Source: Lutibacter sp.
GTDB lineage: Bacteria; Bacteroidota; Bacteroidia; Flavobacteriales; Flavobacteriaceae
Reading direction: 5' to 3'
NCBI RefSeq assembly: GCF_016342705.1
Contig: NZ_JAEINV010000012.1
Location: 50,767 to 114,766 of the forward strand
DNA: 64,000 nucleotides
Below, one piece after another: positions 1-9,836 of this stretch. Position 1 is the first letter of the stretch. The number at the start of each line of letters is the position of its first letter. The position numbers and the translations under genes are program-made. Under the pieces are notes generated by a model. The model was not told where the DNA came from. It did no database searches and saw only the letters and a list, made by a program, of their open reading frames with translations.

Positions 1-43
1 TTCATATAAAATAAAGTAAATTTGAATTCTTAAAAAAATAGTT

Positions 44-994
44 GTGGAACTACATTTTTCAATCATCATTCCCGTTTATAATCGTCCTCAAGAAATTGAT
101 GAACTATTACAAAGTTTAACCAAACAAACGTATTCAAAAAAGTTTGAAGTTGTAGTGGTTGAAGATGGTTCAGAAAATATTTCAAAAGAAATTGTTGAAA
201 AATATTCCAGTGAATTGAATATTCAATATTTTTTAAAAAACAATACGGGTGCTGGAGCAAGTAGAAATTATGGAATGCAGCTTGCAACAGGAAATTACTT
301 TATAATTTTTGATTCAGATTGTATTATTCCGTCTCGTTATTTGGATGCAATTGAAAATGCGTTAACTAAAAAATATACAGATGCTTACGGTGGTGCAGAT
401 GCTGCTCACGAATCTTTTACCAATATTCAAAAAGCTATAAATTATAGTATGACTTCCCTTTTTACAACCGGAGGAATTAGAGGAAGTAAAAAGTCAGTTG
501 ATAAATTTCAACCTCGCAGTTTTAATTTAGGGATTTCCAAAAAAGCTTTTGGAGAAACTAAAGGTTTTAGCAAAATGAAAATAGGAGAGGATATTGATTT
601 AACTTTTAGACTTTGGGAACATAACTTTGAAACACAGTTTATTGAGGAAGCATTTGTTTATCATAAGAGAAGAAGTACTTTTCGGCAGTTTTTTAAACAA
701 ACATTTGCTTTTGGAAACGGACGACCTTTTTTAAATAAAAAATATCCTGAAACGGCAAAAATAACTTATTGGTTTCCTTCTGTTTTTATTGTTGGATTTT
801 TATTGTCTATAGTATTCTCAATTGTTGGAATACATTTTTTTATAGGATTTTACACAGCATATTTTGTGATTATTTTTGTAGACGCCTTAATTAAAAACAA
901 AAGTTTTAAAGTTGCTTTTTTAAGTATTGTAACAACACTTATTCAGTTTAGTGGTTATGGTTTTGGGTTTTTAAAGGGGATACTAGTTAAATAA
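44..994 (+). CDS. Family 2 glycosyltransferase, membrane-anchored
   Basis: A GT-A fold glycosyltransferase expected to move a sugar from a nucleotide-sugar to an acceptor at the inner face of the membrane. The N-terminus carries the GT2 opening (FSIIIPVYNRP), followed by a VVEDGS stretch, a DSDC motif near residue 91 that supplies the metal-binding aspartates, and GEDIDLTFRLW near residue 180 that fits the catalytic ED and QxxRW region. Two hydrophobic segments near residues 245-285 should anchor the C-terminus. The start is GTG at 44; no better start is visible in the few upstream bases. The gene converges on clpC. Acceptor and donor cannot be read from the sequence; exopolysaccharide or lipid glycosylation is the usual role of such stand-alone enzymes. 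Confidence 0.85.
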   Translation: MELHFSIIIPVYNRPQEIDELLQSLTKQTYSKKFEVVVVEDGSENISKEIVEKYSSELNIQYFLKNNTGAGASRNYGMQLATGNYFIIFDSDCIIPSRYLDAIENALTKKYTDAYGGADAAHESFTNIQKAINYSMTSLFTTGGIRGSKKSVDKFQPRSFNLGISKKAFGETKGFSKMKIGEDIDLTFRLWEHNFETQFIEEAFVYHKRRSTFRQFFKQTFAFGNGRPFLNKKYPETAKITYWFPSVFIVGFLLSIVFSIVGIHFFIGFYTAYFVIIFVDALIKNKSFKVAFLSIVTTLIQFSGYGFGFLKGILVK

Positions 995-1002
995 TTTCAA
1001 AA

Positions 1003-1040
1003 AAAAACTGACTAAAATTTTTAATTTCAATCAGCTTTTT
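1003..1040. terminator. Weak bidirectional terminator between glycosyltransferase and clpC
   Basis: AAAAACTGA at 1003-1011 pairs with TCAGCTTTTT at 1031-1040 with one bulged base and a 19-nt loop. A/T tracts lie on both outer sides, and the flanking genes converge. The stem is short, so this is only a modest prediction. Confidence 0.35.
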
Positions 1041-1058
1041 AAATTGTTTTAAGATTTT

Positions 1059-3602
1059 TTATTCAACCTTTTTTTTACCTTTTCCCTTACTAATTTTAAT
1101 AGTAAGTTCATTTTTTTCTGTATCTAAATCCATATTTATGGAATCTCCTTCTTTTAGTGAAGAGTTTACAATTTCTTCAGCTAAGGCATCTTCAATATAT
1201 TTTTGAATAGCACGTTTTAAAGGTCTTGCCCCATATTGTTTATCAAAGCCTTTGTCTGCAATATAATCTTTAGCCTCTTTAGAAAGATTTAATTTATAGC
1301 CTAGCCCTTCAATACGAGTTACTAATTTTTCCAACTCAATGTCAATAATGGCATGAATATCTTCACGTTCTAAGGCGTTGAAAACAATTACATCATCAAT
1401 TCTATTTAAAAACTCTGGAGCAAAAGATTTCTTAAGTGCGTTTTCAATAACGCTTTTTGCATTTGCATCAGCTTGAGCAGTTTTTGAAGCGGTTCCAAAA
1501 CCAACACCTGCACCAAAATCTTTTAATTGACGAGAACCAATATTGGAAGTCATAATAATGATGGTATTTCTAAAATCAATGCGTCTTCCTAAACTGTCAG
1601 TAATATGTCCATCGTCTAAAATTTGAAGTAGCATATTAAAAACATCTGGATGTGCCTTTTCAATTTCATCTAATAATACAACAGCATAAGGTTTACGTCT
1701 AATTTTTTCTGTTAATTGACCACCTTCTTCATAACCAACATATCCTGGAGGTGCTCCAATTAAGCGAGAAATGGCAAATTTCTCCATATACTCACTCATA
1801 TCAATTCTAACAAGCGCTTCTTCAGAATCGAATAATTCACGAGCTAAAACTTTGGCTAATTGGGTTTTTCCAACACCAGTTTGACCTAAAAATATAAATG
1901 AACCAATTGGTTTATTAGGATCTTTTAAACCAACTCTATTTCGTTGAATTGCTTTTACAACTTTAGAAACAGCTTCATCTTGTCCAATAACTTTTCCTTT
2001 AATTAAAATTGGAAGTTCATTTAAACGTTTAGTTTCTGCTTCAGCAACTCTATTTACAGGAATTCCAGTCATCATTGAAACTACCTCAGCAACATTATCT
2101 TCTGTTACAATTTCACGATTTAATTTAGAAGCTTCTTCCCATTTTATTTGTTCTGTTTGAAGTAATCCTTCAACACGTTTTTCATCGTCACGTAAACGTG
2201 CAGCTTCTTCATATTTTTGACCATTAACAGCGGCAGTTTTATCTTCTTTTATTTTTTCTAATTGTGCTTCAAGATTTAAAACTTCTTTTGGAACAATAAT
2301 ATTTGTAATATGAATTCTAGATCCACTTTCATCTAAAGCATCAATAGCTTTGTCTGGTAAAAAACGATCGGTCATATATCTGCTTGTTAATTTTACACAA
2401 GCTTCAATAGCCTCGTCAGTATACGTTACATTATGGTGATCTTCGTATTTATCTTTAATATTATTTAAAATTTGTATGGTTTCTTCAATATTTGTTGGTT
2501 CTACCAATACTTTTTGAAATCTTCTTTCTAAGGCTCCGTCTTTTTCAATATTAGTTCTAAATTCATCTAAAGTTGTAGCACCAATACATTGAATTTCGCC
2601 TCTAGCTAAAGCTGGTTTTAACATATTTGAAGCATCTAAAGATCCTGTAGCTCCACCAGCACCAACAATGGTATGAATTTCATCAATAAATAAAATAATA
2701 TCATCATTTTTTTCAAGTTCATTCATGAGCGCTTTCATACGCTCTTCAAACTGTCCACGGTATTTTGTGCCAGCAACTAAACTTGCTAAATCTAACGATA
2801 CAATTCGCTTGTTAAAAAGAATTCTGGAAACTTTACGTTGAATAATACGCAATGCCAATCCTTCAGCAATGGCAGATTTACCAACACCAGGTTCTCCAAT
2901 TAGCATTGGGTTGTTCTTTTTTCGTCTACTTAAAATTTGAGAAACGCGCTCTATTTCTTTTTTTCTTCCAACAACAGGGTCTAACTTCCCTTCTTCCGCT
3001 AAACGTGTTAAATCGCGTCCAAAATTATCTAAAACAGGTGTTTTAGACTTCTTTAAGGGAGCTTTTTCTCCAGGTTTAGATTGCTCAAAGGGATTTGACT
3101 TTGGTGAATCAAAATCATCATCAGAAGAATTTTCTGCTTTAGGCAAATTAATTTCTTCATCTAAAAACAGTTGTTTAAATACGTTTTTTACATCTTCGTA
3201 TGATGCATCAAAATTATGCATAAGCTTTGTTGTTGGGTCGTTTTCATTACGCAAAATACAAAGTAATAAATGAGCTGTATTAACAGCTTCACTTTGATAT
3301 AGTTTAGCTTCTAAAAACGTAGTTTTTAAGGCCTTTTCTGCTTGTCTAGTTAAATGTAAATTCTTTTTTTCATTTGAAAATACATTTGTGGGGTTTGTAG
3401 GACTTAAGCCTTCAATTTTTTTTCTTAAATGATCTAAATTTATTTCTAAATAATTTAATATTTCAATTGCTTTTCCTTCCCCTTTTCTTAAAATACCTAA
3501 CATAAGATGTTCAGTGCCTATAAAATCATGTCCTAAACGTAAGGCTTCTTCTTTGCTGTAAGCAATCACATCTTTAACTTTTGGTGAAAAATTATCGTCC
3601 AT
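1059..3602 (-). CDS. clpC: ATP-dependent Clp protease ATP-binding subunit ClpC
   Basis: A Hsp100 AAA+ unfoldase that feeds proteins to ClpP in the cytoplasm. Domains in order: a double Clp-N repeat (start MDDNFSPKVKDV through about residue 145), AAA-1 with Walker A GEPGVGKSA and Walker B ILFIDEIH, a UVR/coiled middle region (KYEEAARLRDDEKRVEGLL), AAA-2 with Walker A GQTGVGKTQ and VLLDEIEKAHPDV, and the D2-small domain. I chose the ATG at 3602 (847 aa) rather than the upstream in-frame ATG at 3653, because the N-domain of family members begins at this MDDNFSP and the extra 17 residues look like leader. The C-terminus is basic (KGKGKKKVE). It is the standard house-keeping ClpC of this group. 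Confidence 0.95.
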   Translation of the reverse strand: MDDNFSPKVKDVIAYSKEEALRLGHDFIGTEHLMLGILRKGEGKAIEILNYLEINLDHLRKKIEGLSPTNPTNVFSNEKKNLHLTRQAEKALKTTFLEAKLYQSEAVNTAHLLLCILRNENDPTTKLMHNFDASYEDVKNVFKQLFLDEEINLPKAENSSDDDFDSPKSNPFEQSKPGEKAPLKKSKTPVLDNFGRDLTRLAEEGKLDPVVGRKKEIERVSQILSRRKKNNPMLIGEPGVGKSAIAEGLALRIIQRKVSRILFNKRIVSLDLASLVAGTKYRGQFEERMKALMNELEKNDDIILFIDEIHTIVGAGGATGSLDASNMLKPALARGEIQCIGATTLDEFRTNIEKDGALERRFQKVLVEPTNIEETIQILNNIKDKYEDHHNVTYTDEAIEACVKLTSRYMTDRFLPDKAIDALDESGSRIHITNIIVPKEVLNLEAQLEKIKEDKTAAVNGQKYEEAARLRDDEKRVEGLLQTEQIKWEEASKLNREIVTEDNVAEVVSMMTGIPVNRVAEAETKRLNELPILIKGKVIGQDEAVSKVVKAIQRNRVGLKDPNKPIGSFIFLGQTGVGKTQLAKVLARELFDSEEALVRIDMSEYMEKFAISRLIGAPPGYVGYEEGGQLTEKIRRKPYAVVLLDEIEKAHPDVFNMLLQILDDGHITDSLGRRIDFRNTIIIMTSNIGSRQLKDFGAGVGFGTASKTAQADANAKSVIENALKKSFAPEFLNRIDDVIVFNALEREDIHAIIDIELEKLVTRIEGLGYKLNLSKEAKDYIADKGFDKQYGARPLKRAIQKYIEDALAEEIVNSSLKEGDSINMDLDTEKNELTIKISKGKGKKKVE

Positions 3603-3793
3603 TTCTTTAAGTTTATATGGTAAAATTAACTGATTTTTTTCTTTTTTATGCACAAAAACAAGTCCACTTTTTATAAATTTAAATATTTAACATTTTTTTA
3701 GGTGTAAAAAAGCGAGTTAATTAACTGTTTTCGTGTGTTTTACAGATGTGTTTTGTTGTTGATAAATATTAAAAAAACATCAAGATATTTGCC

Positions 3794-3826
3794 TTGTAAA
3801 AAAGTGAAAAATTGTATATTGCTTTG
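3794..3826 (+). promoter_or_regulatory. Possible gyrA promoter
   Basis: TTG at 3794-3796 and TTGCTTTG at 3819-3826 resemble the Bacteroidota -33 and -7 elements (TTG and TAnnTTTG) at a spacing of 22 bp. The -7 element deviates from consensus, so confidence is low. Confidence 0.3.
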
Positions 3827-3859
3827 TTAAATTTAGACACTAAAATAAATTAAAAATAT

Positions 3860-6382
3860 ATGGCAGACGGAGAAAAACTGATACCAATAAATATAGAAGA
3901 TGAGATGAAATCTGCGTACATTGATTACTCAATGTCCGTAATTGTTTCAAGAGCTTTACCTGATGTGAGAGATGGTTTAAAACCAGTTCATAGAAGGGTG
4001 CTATATGGTATGCATGAATTAGGAATTAAAGCAACAGGATCTTATAAAAAATCAGCTAGAGTTGTTGGGGAAGTTTTAGGTAAATATCACCCACATGGAG
4101 ATACTTCTGTTTATGATTCAATGGTTCGTATGGCGCAAAATTGGAGTGTGCGTTATATGATGGTAGATGGGCAAGGTAACTTTGGGTCTGTTGATGGAGA
4201 TAGTCCAGCAGCAATGCGTTATACAGAGGTTCGTATGCAAAAAATATCAGAAGATATGTTATCTGATATTGAAAAAGACACTGTAGACCATAAATTAAAT
4301 TTTGATGATACTTTAAACGAACCTACGGTTTTGCCAACTCGTATACCAAATTTATTGGTAAATGGAGCTTCGGGAATTGCTGTTGGTATGGCTACAAATA
4401 TGGCGCCACACAACTTAACAGAAGTTATTAATGGTACCTTAGCTTATATTGATAACAGAGAAATTGAAATCTCTGAATTAATGCAGCATATTAAAGCCCC
4501 AGATTTTCCTACTGGAGGAATTATTTATGGATACGAAGGCGTAAAAGAAGCTTTTGAAACAGGTAGAGGTAGAATTGTAATGCGTGCAAAAGCAACAATT
4601 GAAGAAGTTCAAGGGCGTGAATGTATTATTGTTACAGAAATACCGTACCAAGTTAATAAAGCAGAGATGATTAAAAAAACTGCTGATTTAGTTAATGAGA
4701 AAAAATTAGAAGGTATTGCCAATATTCGTGATGAATCGGATAGAAATGGAATGCGCGTTGTGTATATTTTAAAGCGCGATGCAATCCCTAATATTGTACT
4801 TAATAAATTATTTAAATATACGGCTTTACAAACATCTTTTAGTGTTAATAATATTGCATTAGTAAAAGGTCGTCCACAACAATTAAACTTAAAGCAATTA
4901 ATTCATTATTTTGTTGAACACAGACATGAAGTAGTTGTTAGAAGAACAGAATTTGAACTTAAAAAAGCAGAAGCAAGAGCGCATATTTTAGAAGGTTTAA
5001 TTATTGCCAGTGATAATATTGACGAAGTAATTAAAATAATTAGAGCATCTTCTAATGCTGATGAAGCAAGAGAAAGCTTAATGGAGCGTTTTGAATTAAC
5101 AGAAATTCAAGCAAGAGCTATTGTTGAAATGCGTTTGCGTCAACTTACTGGTTTAGAGCAAGATAAATTGCGCGCTGAGTATGATGATATCATGAAATTA
5201 ATTATAGATTTAAAAGATATTTTAGCAAACGAATCAAGACGTTACGAAATTATTAAAGAAGAATTAGTTGCTGTTAGAGATAAATACGGTGATGATCGTA
5301 GATCTGTAATTGAATATGCTGGTGGAGATTTATCTATTGAAGATATGATTCCAAATTCTAACGTAGTAGTTACAATTTCTCATGCAGGATATGTAAAACG
5401 TACTAATTTAGATGAGTATAAAGTTCAAAATAGAGGAGGAAGAGGTCAAAAAGGCGTAGCTACTAGAAATGAAGACTTCTTAGAGCATTTATTTGTTGGA
5501 ACCAACCATCAATATATGTTATTTTTCACTCAAAAAGGAAAAGTATTTTGGATGCGTGTTTATGAAATTCCAGAAGGAGGTAAAAACTCTAAAGGACGAG
5601 CAATTCAAAACTTAATAAATATTGAGCAAGATGATAAAGTAAAAGCTTTCCTTGTTACCGAAGATTTAAAAGATGAAGCATATGTAAATAGCCATTATAT
5701 TATTATGGCTACTAAAGAAGGACAAGTTAAAAAGACTTCATTAGAACAATATTCTCGTCCAAGAACAAATGGAATAAATGCAATAACAATTAAAGAAGGA
5801 GATGAATTGTTAGAAGCAAAATTAACCAATGGAAACAGTCAAATTATGTTAGCTGTTAAATCTGGAAAAGCAATTAGATTTGAAGAAGAGAAAACACGAC
5901 CAATGGGAAGAAATGCTTCAGGTGTTAGAGGTATTAGATTGGCCAATAAAAAAGATGAAGTTATAGGAATGATTGCTGTAGATGAAATTGGTAGTAATAT
6001 TCTTGTAGTATCTGAAAATGGTTATGGTAAGCAATCTAGTATAGAAGATTATAGAATAACAAACCGTGGAGGTAAAGGAGTAAAAACAATTAGTGTTACT
6101 GAGAAAACAGGAAATTTAGTAGCTATTAAAAATGTAACAGATGAAGATGATTTAATGATTATTAATAAATCAGGAATCACAATTCGTTTAGCAGTAACAG
6201 ATTTAAGAGTTATGGGTCGTGCTACTCAAGGTGTTAAACTCATAAATATTAAAGATTCCGACTCAATTGCAGCGGTAGCCAAAGTGCCACATGAAGATGA
6301 TGAAGATATTGAAAATATAGACGGAATAGAAAATGGCACGGAAATTGAAAACAATAATAACGAGAGTACAAATAATGAATAA
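3860..6382 (+). CDS. gyrA: DNA gyrase subunit A
   Basis: Type IIA topoisomerase subunit that breaks and rejoins DNA and, with GyrB, introduces negative supercoils. Catalytic Tyr121 lies in AAMRYTE. The quinolone-pocket region reads [17 protein letters not shown], with Thr and Asp at the places numbered 83 and 87 in E. coli. The GyrA box [10 protein letters not shown] near residue 520 marks the C-terminal DNA-wrapping beta-pinwheel, whose blades follow ([21 protein letters not shown] and similar repeats). The tail is acidic and Asn-rich ([22 protein letters not shown]). The length, 840 aa, is normal. A TPR protein gene follows after 22 bp and is probably cotranscribed. Confidence 0.97.
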   Translation: MADGEKLIPINIEDEMKSAYIDYSMSVIVSRALPDVRDGLKPVHRRVLYGMHELGIKATGSYKKSARVVGEVLGKYHPHGDTSVYDSMVRMAQNWSVRYMMVDGQGNFGSVDGDSPAAMRYTEVRMQKISEDMLSDIEKDTVDHKLNFDDTLNEPTVLPTRIPNLLVNGASGIAVGMATNMAPHNLTEVINGTLAYIDNREIEISELMQHIKAPDFPTGGIIYGYEGVKEAFETGRGRIVMRAKATIEEVQGRECIIVTEIPYQVNKAEMIKKTADLVNEKKLEGIANIRDESDRNGMRVVYILKRDAIPNIVLNKLFKYTALQTSFSVNNIALVKGRPQQLNLKQLIHYFVEHRHEVVVRRTEFELKKAEARAHILEGLIIASDNIDEVIKIIRASSNADEARESLMERFELTEIQARAIVEMRLRQLTGLEQDKLRAEYDDIMKLIIDLKDILANESRRYEIIKEELVAVRDKYGDDRRSVIEYAGGDLSIEDMIPNSNVVVTISHAGYVKRTNLDEYKVQNRGGRGQKGVATRNEDFLEHLFVGTNHQYMLFFTQKGKVFWMRVYEIPEGGKNSKGRAIQNLINIEQDDKVKAFLVTEDLKDEAYVNSHYIIMATKEGQVKKTSLEQYSRPRTNGINAITIKEGDELLEAKLTNGNSQIMLAVKSGKAIRFEEEKTRPMGRNASGVRGIRLANKKDEVIGMIAVDEIGSNILVVSENGYGKQSSIEDYRITNRGGKGVKTISVTEKTGNLVAIKNVTDEDDLMIINKSGITIRLAVTDLRVMGRATQGVKLINIKDSDSIAAVAKVPHEDDEDIENIDGIENGTEIENNNNESTNNE

Positions 6383-6404
6383 ATAAGAATAAATTAAGAA
6401 TAAA

Positions 6405-7688
6405 ATGAAAAATCAATTATTATTTCTGTCTGTTTTTTTAATAAGCATGACAATGTTCGGTCAGAAAGATGAAATTAAATCAGCCGAAAAATCAATAAAA
6501 TCTAACGATTTTAATACCGCAATTACTACAATTAATCAGGCTGAAAGCTTAATTTCAAGTGCAGATGATAAAATGAAAGCAAAATTTTATTATTTGAAAG
6601 GTATTGCTTTATATCAAAATGGAGGTCCACAAATGGATATAGATAAAACAGCAGCTGCTTTTAATGAATTAATTAATTTTGAAAAAAGTATAAATTCATA
6701 TAAATACAGCGATGAAGTTAAAGGTTTAGTAAACACTATGGTAAATGGGTTAGCTTCAAACGCATCTAAAGATTACAGCACTGCAATTGAAACTAAGGAG
6801 CCTAGTGATTTTTTAAAAGCAGCGAAACAATTTCATCAAGTATATATGTTAAGTAAAACTGATACAGTATTTTTAGATAATGCTGCATTAGTTTATTATT
6901 TCGCAAAAGATTATGCTACATCACGTGATTTATACAAACAATTATTAGACTTAAATTATACAGGTATTGCTCAGGAGTTTATTGCAACTAATAAAGCTGA
7001 TGGTCAGGATGTATCTTATCCAGATAAAAAAGCTATGGACTTGCAAGTGAAATTAGGAATTGTTGAAAATCCAAGAGTTGAACTTAAAGAATCCAGACGT
7101 GAACTTATTTTTAAAAATATAGCGCAAAATTATTCAGATTTAGAAGAGATGGATAAAGCTTTAGAATATATTGCTAAAGGTAGAGCTGAATTTCCTGAAA
7201 GTTATTCATTATTAATTGATGAGGCTAATATTTATTATAAATTAGGGGATAATGCTAAATTTAAAGAGCGTTTAGAAATGGCAATTGAAATGAATCCAAC
7301 AGAGCCAACATTATATTATAATGTGGGTGTTATGAATATGGATCAAAAGAAAATAGACGAAGCTATTAAATATTTTGAAAAAGCAATTGAGTTAAATCCT
7401 AAATACGGAGATGCTTACAATAATATTGGAGCTGCAATTATAGATAGGGCTGCACCAATTATAGAAGAAATGAATAAAAGTTTATCTGACTTTTCAAAGT
7501 ATGATAAATTACAAAAGAAGCAATTTGAGATTTATGAAAAAGCAGTTCCATACTACGAAAAAGCTTTTGAATTAAATAAATCTAGTATAAGTGTAGTTCA
7601 AACGTTAATGGGTTTATATGAAAACCTAGGAATGAGTGAAAAACTTGAAGCAATGCAAGCGGTTTATGCAGAGTTAAAAGGCGAATAA
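6405..7688 (+). CDS. Secreted tetratricopeptide repeat protein
   Basis: A 427-aa exported protein. The N-terminus MKNQLLFLSVFLISMTMFGQ is a signal peptide with a probable cut after the FGQ region. Several TPR units can be read: NAALVYYFAKDYATSRDLYKQLL, LEEMDKALEYIAKGRAEFPES, and the clearest pair near residues 290-335 (PTLYYNVGVMNMDQKKIDEA, then YFEKAIELNPKYGDAYNNIG). TPRs are protein-binding solenoids; the periplasmic partner is unknown. The gene lies 22 bp after gyrA, so it probably shares its transcript, an arrangement that looks like read-through rather than shared function. A strong hairpin follows at once. Confidence 0.85.
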   Translation: MKNQLLFLSVFLISMTMFGQKDEIKSAEKSIKSNDFNTAITTINQAESLISSADDKMKAKFYYLKGIALYQNGGPQMDIDKTAAAFNELINFEKSINSYKYSDEVKGLVNTMVNGLASNASKDYSTAIETKEPSDFLKAAKQFHQVYMLSKTDTVFLDNAALVYYFAKDYATSRDLYKQLLDLNYTGIAQEFIATNKADGQDVSYPDKKAMDLQVKLGIVENPRVELKESRRELIFKNIAQNYSDLEEMDKALEYIAKGRAEFPESYSLLIDEANIYYKLGDNAKFKERLEMAIEMNPTEPTLYYNVGVMNMDQKKIDEAIKYFEKAIELNPKYGDAYNNIGAAIIDRAAPIIEEMNKSLSDFSKYDKLQKKQFEIYEKAVPYYEKAFELNKSSISVVQTLMGLYENLGMSEKLEAMQAVYAELKGE

Positions 7689-7700
7689 ATAAAATAAAAA

Positions 7701-7744
7701 TAGTATAAAAAAAGCTCACAAAACTGTGAGCTTTTTTTATACTA
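7701..7744. terminator. Perfect 20-bp bidirectional terminator
   Basis: The arm at 7701-7720 is perfectly complementary to 7725-7744 with a 4-nt loop (AAAC). The GC core GCTCACA/TGTGAGC is flanked by seven A/T pairs, giving a U-tract in both directions. It ends the gyrA-TPR transcript and also the convergent thiolase-NlpC transcript, whose TAA stop codon (7737-7739) lies inside the stem. Confidence 0.9.
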
Positions 7745-8507
7745 TTTTTTTAATGACTCTTAATTTATGTGAATGCCTTTGTGTATCAATATTAAAAATT
7801 CCACTATGGTCAATTCTATCAATTCTAACTTTTCCGTGTGCGTGAATAATGTAATTATCATTCATGATTATTCCAACATGAGTTATAATTCCTTCATTAT
7901 TATCAAAAAAAGCTAAATCACCAGGTTCACTTTCTTCAATAAAACTTAAAACTTCACCTTGTGTTGCTTGCTGCGATGCATCTCGTAATAACTTATAGCC
8001 ACATAATTTATAAACCATTTGTGTAAACCCAGAACAATCAATACCAAAGGGAGACTTTCCACCCCATAAATAAGGTGTATTTAAAAAATTATAGGCTATT
8101 TCAACGATAGAATTTTTAGATAATCTTTCATCAAATATTTTTCCTTCATATTGGTAATTAGTGTTGTTTATTACTAATTGCTGATTGTTATAAAAAGGAA
8201 GGCAAGAACCCATTGGAATGGTTAAAAAACTTTGGTCCGATTTTGTGGCAAAATCAATAATGTCAGCAGATAAAATATGTTTGCTATTTTCAATTATTAA
8301 AAAAGTTTCTTCCGAAATTTCTTCATATTGTTTTTTATCAATCCAGCCTTCATAATTATCAAAGGCTACTCTAATTTTACTCCAGTTTTTTCGTATTTCT
8401 AACACTTTAAAATGTTCGCCAAACAGTAATTGTGAAACCATTTCACTTGCATCGTTTGGTTCAATTCTTAAAGGGATAATACTTAAATTACAAATTCCGT
8501 AATTCAT
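7737..8507 (-). CDS. C40 (NlpC/P60) peptidase with bacterial SH3 domain
   Basis: A cell-wall peptide hydrolase predicted to cut gamma-D-Glu to diamino-acid bonds in peptidoglycan stem peptides. Residues 1-65 form an SH3b-like targeting domain (GEHFKVLEIRKNWSKIRVAFDNYEGWI). The C40 domain occupies about 130-256, with nucleophile Cys158 in GIDCSGF, His210 in THVGI and a third polar residue, His222, in IIHAHG, so the catalytic triad is intact. No signal peptide is visible; many flavobacterial members look like this, so it may act on imported muropeptides in the cytoplasm. It starts 9 bp after the thiolase stop and is very likely in one operon with it. Its stop codon lies within the shared terminator. 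Confidence 0.9.
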   Translation of the reverse strand: MNYGICNLSIIPLRIEPNDASEMVSQLLFGEHFKVLEIRKNWSKIRVAFDNYEGWIDKKQYEEISEETFLIIENSKHILSADIIDFATKSDQSFLTIPMGSCLPFYNNQQLVINNTNYQYEGKIFDERLSKNSIVEIAYNFLNTPYLWGGKSPFGIDCSGFTQMVYKLCGYKLLRDASQQATQGEVLSFIEESEPGDLAFFDNNEGIITHVGIIMNDNYIIHAHGKVRIDRIDHSGIFNIDTQRHSHKLRVIKKIV

Positions 8508-8516
8508 ATAGTTTAA

Positions 8517-9692
8517 TTACATTCGTTCTATAACAATTGCACTTGCACCGCCGCCGCCATTACAAATTCCGGCAGCTCCAAGTTTTGCGTTTTTTTGTTC
8601 CAATATTGATGTTAAAGCAATTACAATTCTTGCTCCAGACATTCCTAAAGGATGACCTAAAGAAACTGCACCTCCATTAACATTTACTTTGTCAGGATTT
8701 AATCCTAAAATTTTAATATTTGCCAAACCAACTATTGAAAAAGCTTCATTTAGTTCAAAATAGTCTATTTCATTTTGAGAAACTCCTGCTTTTTCTAATG
8801 CTTTTGGTAAAGCTTTAGCTGGAGCCGTAGTAAACCATTTTGGATCGTGAGCAGCATCTGCATACCCTAAAATTTTTGCAATTGGTTTTAAGCCAAGTTC
8901 TTTTGCTTTATCTAAACTCATTAATATTAGTGCTGCAGCTCCATCATTTAATGTTGAGGCATTTGCAGCTGTAACCGTTCCTTCTTTATTAAAAACTGGT
9001 CGTAAAGTTGGTATTTTTTCTAATATAACATTTCTGTATTCCTCATCTTCAGAAAAAAGAATAGGGTCACCCTTTCTTTGTGGAATTTCAACAGGAACAA
9101 TTTCATTTTTTAAAAGCCCATTTTCCCAAGCTTTTGCAGATTTTTTATAGGATCCAATGGCAAAATTATCCTGGTCTTCTCTAGAAAAGCCATATTCGGT
9201 GGCGCATAAATCACCACAAGTTCCCATATGTTGCCCGTCGTAAACATCGGTTAAACCATCAATTAATAATCCATCTGTTATAGTAATATTTCCTAATTTT
9301 ACACCTTTTCTTCCTTCCATATAATGGGGAATACTGCTCATATTTTCCATTCCACCGGCAACCACAATTTCTGCATCACCGCATTTTATTGCTTGTGCGG
9401 CAAACATAATAGATTTCATTCCAGAGGAGCAAACTTTATTTATAGTTGTACACGGAACAGTATTTGGAATTCCTGCAAAAATAGCAGCTTGTTTAGCCGG
9501 AGCTTGTCCTAATCCAGCAGAAACAACATTACCCATATAAACTTCATCAACAAGATTTGGGTCTAAATTTATTTTATTTAAGGCGCCTTTTATGGCAGTT
9601 GCTCCTAATTTTGTAGCTGAAATATTAGATAAGCTACCTAAAAAACTTCCAATTGGAGTTCTGGCTACGGATACAATAACTACTTCTTTCAT
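8517..9692 (-). CDS. Acetyl-CoA C-acyltransferase (thiolase)
   Basis: Condenses two acetyl-CoA to acetoacetyl-CoA or runs the reverse thiolysis. Cys88 in [10 protein letters not shown] is the acyl-accepting cysteine. [17 protein letters not shown] supplies the active-site His, and [11 protein letters not shown] near the C-terminus holds the second Cys. I start at the ATG at 9692 (391 aa, [15 protein letters not shown]), which matches the family N-terminus, not the in-frame ATG at 9710, which adds only NLTKF-type leader residues. The downstream partner is the NlpC/P60 peptidase. Whether it is a biosynthetic (AtoB/PhaA-like) or degradative thiolase cannot be settled from motifs; its length and N-terminus fit acetyl-CoA acetyltransferase. 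Confidence 0.92.
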   Translation of the reverse strand: MKEVVIVSVARTPIGSFLGSLSNISATKLGATAIKGALNKINLDPNLVDEVYMGNVVSAGLGQAPAKQAAIFAGIPNTVPCTTINKVCSSGMKSIMFAAQAIKCGDAEIVVAGGMENMSSIPHYMEGRKGVKLGNITITDGLLIDGLTDVYDGQHMGTCGDLCATEYGFSREDQDNFAIGSYKKSAKAWENGLLKNEIVPVEIPQRKGDPILFSEDEEYRNVILEKIPTLRPVFNKEGTVTAANASTLNDGAAALILMSLDKAKELGLKPIAKILGYADAAHDPKWFTTAPAKALPKALEKAGVSQNEIDYFELNEAFSIVGLANIKILGLNPDKVNVNGGAVSLGHPLGMSGARIVIALTSILEQKNAKLGAAGICNGGGGASAIVIERM

Positions 9693-9836
9693 AAACTTGG
9701 TTAAATTCAACTGCGAATTTAGGAATTTTTAAGCAATCTTTTAAATTATGCGTTGGTCTTTATTAAATGTAATAATTATTGCTTTGAAGAGCTGTAGGTT
9801 TTATAATTTTCATGAAGTATTCAAAAACAGGTAATT

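Noticed and set aside
3860..6382. Thr at the GyrA position numbered 83 in E. coli as a quinolone resistance change
   Set aside because: As far as I recall [10 protein letters not shown] is the normal form in this bacterial group, so no acquired resistance can be claimed.
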